Below are positions 58,551-64,000 of a DNA stretch of 64,000 bases, piece by piece (position 1 is the first letter of the stretch; the number at the start of each line of letters is the position of its first letter). The DNA is taken from the NCBI GenBank assembly GCA_045561235.1, contig JBJKYB010000001.1, positions 60,893-124,892 of the forward strand. The letters are read 5' to 3'. The DNA is from GCA-2705445 sp002705445. Its GTDB lineage: Bacteria > Pseudomonadota > Gammaproteobacteria > Poriferisulfidales > GCA-002705445. Below the pieces are notes generated by a model. It worked only from the letters and a program-made list of their open reading frames with translations. It did not search any database and was not told the DNA's origin. Both the position numbers and the translations under genes were made by a program.

Positions 58551-59345
58551 ATGAGTGATAAACAAGTTCTCATGAGTTCTCCCGATTTTTTCAAAGTAGA
58601 GTACTCCATTAATCCTTGGATGGTTACGGGTGTAACTATTGATTTAGATTTGGCAAAAGATCAGTGGAATAATTTAAAATCTACAATTGAAAAAGCAGGA
58701 GCAGAAGTAAAAGTAGTACCTCCATCTGAGGAATATCCGGATCTAGTATTTACAGCAAATTCGGGAATAATAAATGATAAAAATGTTCTTATCGCAAATT
58801 TCAAATATGAAGAAAGACGTGGTGAAGAAGATTTATATATGAACTGGTTTAGCAATAATGGTTACAGCGTTGGACGAATTCCTTCAAAGTTTAAATTCGA
58901 GGGGAGAGGCGATGCTTTTGTTTATGGCGACTATTTAGTTGGGTCATACGGCGTTCGAAGTGACAAAGAAGCTCTGCTTTTTATTGCAGAAGAATTTCAA
59001 CTAGAACCAATCATTGTTGAGCTAGCTCAAGAAAAGTTTTATCATCTAGATACTTGTTTTCAACAATTTCCAACTGGAGATGCCATATTTTATCCAGAGG
59101 CTTTTAAAGACCAATCATTAAGTGCATTTGAAAGTTTATTTAACCTTATTCCGGTTTCCGAGCACGATGCAAACCAGTTGGCTTGTAATGCAGTTGTAAT
59201 AAATAACACAGTCATATTTCCTTCAGAAGATATTGAGGCAATTAAAACTGTAGAGGAACTTGGTCTTAATGCTGAGGTAGCCAATGTATCTGAGTTTCTA
59301 AAATCTGGCGGTGCATGCCAGTGTCTCGTAATAGCATTAAACTAA
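58551..59345 (+). CDS. dimethylarginine dimethylaminohydrolase-like amidinotransferase-fold hydrolase
   Basis: The 264-aa protein has YSINPWM, DLVFTANSGIIND, FEGRGDAFVYGDYLVGSYGVRSD, the catalytic histidine region FYHLDTCFQQ and the catalytic cysteine near SGGACQCLVIAL. These are the five-bladed propeller motifs of the DDAH/arginine deiminase superfamily. Bacterial relatives hydrolyse methylated arginines to citrulline or act on other guanidino compounds. The 3' neighbour starts 7 bp later. Substrate is not certain. Confidence 0.8.
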   Translation: MSDKQVLMSSPDFFKVEYSINPWMVTGVTIDLDLAKDQWNNLKSTIEKAGAEVKVVPPSEEYPDLVFTANSGIINDKNVLIANFKYEERRGEEDLYMNWFSNNGYSVGRIPSKFKFEGRGDAFVYGDYLVGSYGVRSDKEALLFIAEEFQLEPIIVELAQEKFYHLDTCFQQFPTGDAIFYPEAFKDQSLSAFESLFNLIPVSEHDANQLACNAVVINNTVIFPSEDIEAIKTVEELGLNAEVANVSEFLKSGGACQCLVIALN

Positions 59346-59352
59346 AAACTAC

Positions 59353-59796
59353 ATGATTAAAAGACTTTTTAAATTTGTACTATGGCCTGTGAAAAAAATT
59401 GTTTTACTTCCATTTAAATTTTTACTTTATACATTGTTAATTTTTGTAATTCTTATTTTGTTTTTTCAATACAGGGCAGACTATGAGGTAGACACAAGCC
59501 CACTTTCTAAAATAGAGTATGAAAACTGTGTTGAAGTAATTGATAGTTATGAAATAACCCTTAATCTTTTATCAGAGTATGTTGATGAACTAGATAGCGT
59601 TCAACGAAAGTTCTTAGAAGAACGTTTACCAGATAACCTCCAAGTGTTGCTTGAACCACAAAAGCTAGACCCAGATGAATTTGAAAACATAAAAGGAAGT
59701 TTAAAAACCTATCTTCAAGGCGGCAGGCTTCCTGGATTTAATGGTAAAGCTTTACTTCCTCAAGCTGCTAGTTTATGTCGGACTGGTTTAGGTTAA
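59353..59796 (+). CDS. hypothetical membrane-anchored protein
   Basis: The 147-aa protein has a basic N-terminal segment (IKRLFKFVLWPVKKIVLLPFK), a membrane helix (LLYTLLIFVILILFF), and a soluble acidic domain with YENCVEVIDSYE and SLCRTGLG cysteines that could pair. The domain is probably extracytoplasmic. No family is recognised. It follows the DDAH-like gene by 7 bp and its last 9 bp overlap the convergent YbaK-type gene. Confidence 0.6.
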   Translation: MIKRLFKFVLWPVKKIVLLPFKFLLYTLLIFVILILFFQYRADYEVDTSPLSKIEYENCVEVIDSYEITLNLLSEYVDELDSVQRKFLEERLPDNLQVLLEPQKLDPDEFENIKGSLKTYLQGGRLPGFNGKALLPQAASLCRTGLG

Positions 59797-60270
59797 ATCC
59801 AGAACTTTAGCGCTAGATAAATCGATTAAAGTTTCTGGTGAAAGAAAAAATTTAGAGACTCTATTTCCTGCTCCAATAAAGAGTTTTTCTCTATCAGTTA
59901 CATTTTTATCCATATAAACCTTTATATTTTCTGGCAATCCCAATGGACTAATTCCCCCATAAATTTGACCAGTCACAGCTTCAGCTTCTTCTCTTGAGGC
60001 AAAACTAACTTTTTTTGCTCCCATAGCCTCTTTAGCTTTATGGTTTACATCTAATCTGTTTGCACCCAAAACACAAAACATGGCGTAAAACTCTTCCGGC
60101 TTCTTTGCTTTAATTAAAATTGCATTACAGGAATCTTCAATATCAAAACCATAATGATCGCAAAAGTTTTGTGTATCAGAAAATTCATCTAAGCATTCAA
60201 ATATTTCGAGAGTTTCTTTATTTTCTTCGTAGACTTTTGCAACAGAATTATGAATTTCCACCATAGACAT
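59788..60270 (-). CDS. YbaK/ProX-type aminoacyl-tRNA deacylase
   Basis: The 160-aa protein has CNAILIKAKKPEEFYAMFCVLGANRLD, the catalytic lysine region AKKVSFASREEAEAVTG, YGGISPLGLPENI and FIGAGNRVSKFFLSPETLI, the diagnostic motifs of YbaK/EbsC-like editing enzymes that hydrolyse mischarged tRNAs (Cys-tRNA-Pro or Ala-tRNA-Pro). It is cytosolic. An ATG two codons downstream (60264) sits 7 nt after TATCAT and may be the actual start. Confidence 0.88.
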   Translation of the reverse strand: MSMVEIHNSVAKVYEENKETLEIFECLDEFSDTQNFCDHYGFDIEDSCNAILIKAKKPEEFYAMFCVLGANRLDVNHKAKEAMGAKKVSFASREEAEAVTGQIYGGISPLGLPENIKVYMDKNVTDREKLFIGAGNRVSKFFLSPETLIDLSSAKVLDLT

Positions 60271-60294
60271 TATGATATCTGAAAAATGATTAGT

Positions 60295-60300
60295 TACAAT
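60295..60300 (+). promoter_or_regulatory. -10 hexamer for leaderless tnaA
   Basis: TACAAT ends 6 nt before the ATG at 60307. It fixes the tryptophanase start at 60307 rather than the in-frame TTG or ATG-type codon at 60286. Confidence 0.5.
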
Positions 60301-60306
60301 TTGTGT

Positions 60307-61689
60307 ATGGAGTTTAAAACAATTATTGAACCTTTTAAGATAAAATCTGTCGAATCTCTACCTATTACAACCGAACAGGAGAGAAGAGAATTTCTTGAAA
60401 GAGAACATTGGAATGTTTTTGGATTGAAATCACAAGAGGTAACAATAGATCTCCTTACCGACTCGGGTACAGGGTCAATGTCATCAGAACAGTGGGCCGC
60501 AATAATGCGAGGAGATGAATCCTATGCAGGTTCGCATTCATGGCAGAGATTTCATGAAGTGCTTTCTGATCTTACTGGGTACAAACACATTATTCCAACA
60601 CATCAAGGTAGAGCAAGTGAAAAAATTCTTGCAACAATTAGCGTTAAGGAAGGTGACATCATTCCAAGCAATAGCCACTTTGATACCACAAGAGCAAACT
60701 TTGAATTTGCACAGGCAAATCCTATAGACCTTCTTTGTGAGGAAGGCTTAGACCTTTTATCTCCTGCACCCTTTAAAGGGAATGTTGATTTAGAGAAATT
60801 AGAAGAACTTTTAAAAGGACCTGAAAGTAACAAAATTCCATTTGTACTGATGACAATTACAAACAACACAGGTGGCGGCCAACCTGTCTCAATGGATAAC
60901 TTAAAAAAAGTTAAAGAGCTTTGTACAAAATATAACAAGATGTTTTTATTAGATGCATGTAGATTTGCTGAAAATGCATGGTTTGTCTCACAACGAGAAG
61001 ATGAGTATAAAGATGTTGAGATAAGAGAAATAGCAAAAGAAGCTTTCCGTCTTGCTGATGGTTGCACAATTAGCTTAAAAAAAGATGGATTCGGTAATAT
61101 TGGTGGAGTTCTTGCGTTCAACGATGATGCTATGGCAGAAGATGCAAGAAATTTATTAATTCTGACTGAGGGGTTTCCAACATATGGGGGATTAGCAGGT
61201 AGAGATTTAGATGCTTTAGCACAAGGTCTTAAAGAAATAACTGATAAAAACTACTTAGAGTATCGTGCGAGATCAATTTCCTATTTAGCTGAAAAAGCAT
61301 TGAGTTATGATATACCTGTTGTTCAACCTGCAGGTGGTCATGCTTTATATATTGATGCAAAAACTTTTTTACCAAACATTCCACCTCATGAATACCCTGG
61401 GCACTCTGTTGCCTGTGAAATCTACTTAATTGGTGGAGTGAGAGCTGTTGAATTAGGAACACTTGCCTTTGGTGTTGCAAATGAAAATGGGGAACCCGAT
61501 ACACCTGCAACTCATGAACTAGTTAGACTTGCTGCTCCAAGAAGGACATATACACAAAGTCATTTTGATTATGTTGCTGAAGTTTTAGAAAAATTAGCTG
61601 AGAAAAAAGATAAGTTAAAAGGATATAAGATTCTTGAACAACCAAAATTACTCAGACACTTTACAGCTAAACTCGAACCTTTAAAATAA
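60307..61689 (+). CDS. tnaA: tryptophanase (L-tryptophan indole-lyase)
   Basis: The 460-aa PLP enzyme has TIDLLTDSGTGSMS, MRGDESYAGS, IPTHQGRASEKI, TITNNTGGGQPVS, LLDACRFAENAWF, the Schiff-base lysine in SLKKDGFGNIGGV, EGFPTYGGLAGRDL, and C-terminal LVRLAAPRRTYTQSH plus LRHFTAKLEP. HFTA carries the histidine used by tryptophanase, where tyrosine phenol-lyase has Phe, so tryptophan cleavage to indole, pyruvate and ammonia is favoured. KDGFGNIGG itself is closer to the lyase subgroup with NIGG. No TnaC leader is present: transcription starts at the ATG. Confidence 0.9.
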   Translation: MEFKTIIEPFKIKSVESLPITTEQERREFLEREHWNVFGLKSQEVTIDLLTDSGTGSMSSEQWAAIMRGDESYAGSHSWQRFHEVLSDLTGYKHIIPTHQGRASEKILATISVKEGDIIPSNSHFDTTRANFEFAQANPIDLLCEEGLDLLSPAPFKGNVDLEKLEELLKGPESNKIPFVLMTITNNTGGGQPVSMDNLKKVKELCTKYNKMFLLDACRFAENAWFVSQREDEYKDVEIREIAKEAFRLADGCTISLKKDGFGNIGGVLAFNDDAMAEDARNLLILTEGFPTYGGLAGRDLDALAQGLKEITDKNYLEYRARSISYLAEKALSYDIPVVQPAGGHALYIDAKTFLPNIPPHEYPGHSVACEIYLIGGVRAVELGTLAFGVANENGEPDTPATHELVRLAAPRRTYTQSHFDYVAEVLEKLAEKKDKLKGYKILEQPKLLRHFTAKLEPLK

Positions 61690-61694
61690 TCTAG

Positions 61695-63062
61695 ATGAAA
61701 AAATTCATTGTTTTATTTTTAATATTTTTTATCTTTTGTGGAGATGCATCTTCTGTTGATGAATTAGATGAAACAACTACAACTACTTCTCAACCAACAG
61801 AAGAAATTACAGAAAACGAACCAGAGCTTTACGTAATGCTAATGTGGCATCAACACCAACCTTTTTACACAAAAAATAGCGACGGTTATTACACCAGGCC
61901 ATGGGTAAGAGTTCACGCAACTAAAGATTATCTAGATATGGTGGAGTTAGTTGCAGATTATCCGGACTTGAAAGCTACTTTCAACTTGACCCCAGTACTT
62001 CTGAGGCAGCTTGAAGATTTTTCAAATGGCGCAAAGGATTTGTATTGGTTTTATACAGAGATAGACTCGGAAAAATTATCTTATGATGACAGAGCATTTA
62101 TAGTTTCTAGGTTTTTTGATACAAATCCAAAAGTCATTGCAAGATTTCCTAGATACGTTGAACTAAGGAATAACAATCAGAATTGGTCTTCTTGGACAGC
62201 ACAAGATTTTCTTGATTTACAAATTATGTTCAATTTAGCTTGGACAGATCCAAAATATTTAGCCCAAGAACCTTTAAAAGGATTAGTAAGTAAAGGAAGA
62301 AATTATTCCGAAGAAGATAAAGCAGTTCTTCTAAATGAGCATTCAAAACTGATAGACAAGGTTATTCCAACTCATGCTGAGCTGTGGAAAACTGGTCAGA
62401 TTGAAATAACAACTACACCTTACGCCCACCCAATCCTTCCATTAATCTTTGATACAAACTTGGCAGCATTTGGTGATATAGGAGCAGAGCTTCCAACAAA
62501 TAGATTTAATAAACCAACAGATGCTGCTATTCAGGTTGAGAAAGGTTTGGATTTAGCTGAAAAACTTTTAGGACAGAGACCAACTGGAATGTGGCCAGCA
62601 GAAGGTGCGGTATCCCAGGAAGTATTAGGTATGTTTGCAAAAGAAGGTGTTAAGTGGATTGCTACTGGTGAACATGTATTGTCAAAATCTTTAGACATTC
62701 CAACTTTTAAAAGAAACACAGATGGCATAGTAACTAACCCTGAAGTACTTTATACACCTTGGTACGGACAATTAAATAGACAAGATGATGTAGCCATTTT
62801 CTTTAGAGATTTATCTATTTCTGATCAAGTTGGTTTTACGTATAGTGGAATGTCACCTGAGATGGCAGTGGCAGATATGATGAAAGCACTTGAAGCTGCA
62901 AGAGAAGTAAGTGCGACAATGGATAGACCACTCGTGGTCTCAATTGTTCTAGATGGTGAAAACGCATGGGAGCATTATCAAAATGACGGTATAGATTTCC
63001 TAAGCCTAATGTACGAAACGCTTACTACAACAGAATGGCTTAAAAACAACGACACCAACTGA
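61695..63062 (+). CDS. GH57 family glycosidase, N-terminal intact part
   Basis: This intact part has 455 aa. A short signal or membrane-anchor segment (KKFIVLFLIFFIFCGD, with C15 as possible lipobox cysteine), a Thr-rich spacer, then LYVMLMWHQHQPFY, KATFNLTPVLLRQL, ITTTPYAHPILPLI, GMWPAEGAVSQEVL with the nucleophile glutamate, WIATGEHVLS, and VVSIVLDGENAWEHYQ. These are the GH57 motifs for alpha-amylase or amylopullulanase-type enzymes acting on alpha-glucans. The TGA at 63060 is an artefact of an extra A; the real protein goes on. It starts 5 bp after tnaA. Confidence 0.85.
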   Translation: MKKFIVLFLIFFIFCGDASSVDELDETTTTTSQPTEEITENEPELYVMLMWHQHQPFYTKNSDGYYTRPWVRVHATKDYLDMVELVADYPDLKATFNLTPVLLRQLEDFSNGAKDLYWFYTEIDSEKLSYDDRAFIVSRFFDTNPKVIARFPRYVELRNNNQNWSSWTAQDFLDLQIMFNLAWTDPKYLAQEPLKGLVSKGRNYSEEDKAVLLNEHSKLIDKVIPTHAELWKTGQIEITTTPYAHPILPLIFDTNLAAFGDIGAELPTNRFNKPTDAAIQVEKGLDLAEKLLGQRPTGMWPAEGAVSQEVLGMFAKEGVKWIATGEHVLSKSLDIPTFKRNTDGIVTNPEVLYTPWYGQLNRQDDVAIFFRDLSISDQVGFTYSGMSPEMAVADMMKALEAAREVSATMDRPLVVSIVLDGENAWEHYQNDGIDFLSLMYETLTTTEWLKNNDTN

Positions 63063-63962
63063 ATATATTCAAAAATATGGACCACAAATTGAAAAATTAG
63101 ACAGAGTTATTCCCTGCCTCATGGTTCCAACCAAATTTTGCAACTTGGATAGGAGAGACAGAAGAGACCTACGCGTGGGACTACTCTGCAAAAAACACGA
63201 GCCTTTCTACGACAGAGTCAAATGCATCTGGTGAACTATACGGAAGAACAGCTAGAGCAAGCATTTGATTATATGCTGCTTAGCAGAAGGCTCGGACTGG
63301 TTCTGGTGGTACGGAAGTGACCAATCGAGTGGAAACGATGATTACTTTGGTTCCGCATTTAGAAACCTTCTAAAAAATGTATATACGTCGCTAGGACAAG
63401 AACCACCAGCTTATCTTAGATATCCCAATCATCTCACCTGCAGCTCAATTGTTTGATAAACAGTCAGACTCCATTTTGACTTCAAACCAAGCTTTACTTG
63501 TTAACGGGACAACAAACTACAAATATATGGAGTGATGCTGGAGGCAATCGAGACTTCAGATATAGATTTCAAAAATACAATATAGATTCTCAGACGAGCA
63601 CTTATGTATGTTGCTATCCAAAAATCTTCCTCCGCAATGCAGGAAGCAGAACCCTTGGCAAGAACACTGATTTAGATGTTTATTTAGAAAGCCCATCAAG
63701 AACAAAGATTAGAAGGTCTTCAGTACCGTCTAAAGATGGAGAACCTTCAAATCAGGAGTTTTTAGGCATTGAAACCACACAGGCAATATTTCATAGGGGA
63801 GAAAAACTTAAAAATGGTTCATACTTTACGTGTACCAAAAGAGATTTACCCAACGAGGGAAGTGTCAAAGAGGCAACATTCTCAACAGCGTGCTTAACAA
63901 AGGAAACAACAGAGGTGTCTGCATCAGGAAATGAACTTTACTCTAAAGATACCATTAGGTGA
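63063..63962 (+). pseudogene. frameshifted continuation of the GH57 glycosidase
   Basis: Removing single bases restores the protein: an A in 63042-63046 gives KTTTPTEYIQKYGPQIEKLD, a C near 63112 gives ASWFQPNFATWIGETEE, an A near 63276 gives LLAEGSDWFWWYGSDQ, and an A near 63421 gives YLDIPIISPAAQ. WFWWYGSD is a known GH57 C-terminal motif. At least four and probably six or more insertions occur in 900 bp, while the other 63 kb show only one apparent break. I read this as uncorrected sequence error near a contig end, not true gene decay. The rest to 64000 shows no other gene. Confidence 0.75.
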
Positions 63963-64000
63963 ACTTAGGTTCACTGAGCTTTCGGCGACAAGATTAAACT

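Overview
The window is a very AT-rich (roughly 30% G+C by eye), tightly packed bacterial chromosome segment with no phage, transposon, plasmid or CRISPR signature. A MshA-like glycosyltransferase, a B12-dependent class II ribonucleotide reductase, many probable leaderless genes and very short intergenic spaces suggest a streamlined marine actinobacterium, perhaps of the Actinomarinales/Acidimicrobiia type. This assignment is an inference: there is no rRNA or other decisive phylogenetic marker here.

Region 1 (1-36304) is a surface-glycan island. It holds nucleotide-sugar genes: gmd and fcl (GDP-fucose), a DegT-type sugar aminotransferase, a CDP-glucose branch with an rfbF-like cytidylyltransferase, an RmlC-like epimerase and SDR enzymes, and a UDP-GlcNAc 2-epimerase with a UDP-hexosamine dehydrogenase. 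It also holds about fifteen cytosolic glycosyltransferases of many folds (GT2, GT4, GT8, GT25, GT15-like, exostosin-like), two methyltransferases, a ChbG-type deacetylase and five large membrane proteins that look like GT-C transferases. Genes alternate strands in small groups and often overlap tail to tail by a few bases. No flippase, polymerase or ABC exporter was recognised. The island is followed by tRNA-Val(UAC), with a tiny zinc-ribbon/membrane ORF starting 3 nt behind it.

Region 2 (36347-46288) is housekeeping: nrdJ with NrdR-type operator boxes, a FemAB/BioF2-like acyltransferase, the MshA-like GT4, an alpha/beta hydrolase, a SAM hydrolase, a glutaredoxin-like protein, and RimK with its RimB-type retropepsin-like partner.

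Region 3 (46343-55696) is a divergent respiratory locus and the most unusual part. Rightward runs a quinol:cytochrome c reductase: a 4-TM protein, a 2[4Fe-4S] ferredoxin, a b6-type cytochrome b, a subunit IV, a Rieske protein, a diheme cytochrome c with a calcium-repeat-like insert, and a 3-TM protein. Leftward runs a CcoN-like (cbb3 oxidase subunit I) membrane protein that has lost the metal-ligand histidines, a 34-aa ORF, a CcoO-like cytochrome c whose distal Met position is His, a Cys-rich protein and a second cytochrome c split by a frameshift. Both cytochromes and subunit IV carry the same small N-terminal cytoplasmic domain (core QRSAEARA) followed by an Ala/Pro/Glu-rich tether, which links the two arms as one probable system.

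Region 4 (55706-64000) has an NfeD/stomatin pair, a LysE exporter, a GNAT, a DDAH-like hydrolase, a YbaK-type deacylase, tryptophanase and a GH57 glycosidase. From about 63040 to the end the GH57 frame is broken repeatedly by single-base insertions, most likely sequence error near a contig edge.

Across the window many first genes have a TANNNT hexamer exactly 6 nt before the start codon, the geometry of leaderless mRNAs. This supports several start choices and two tiny membrane-peptide ORFs.
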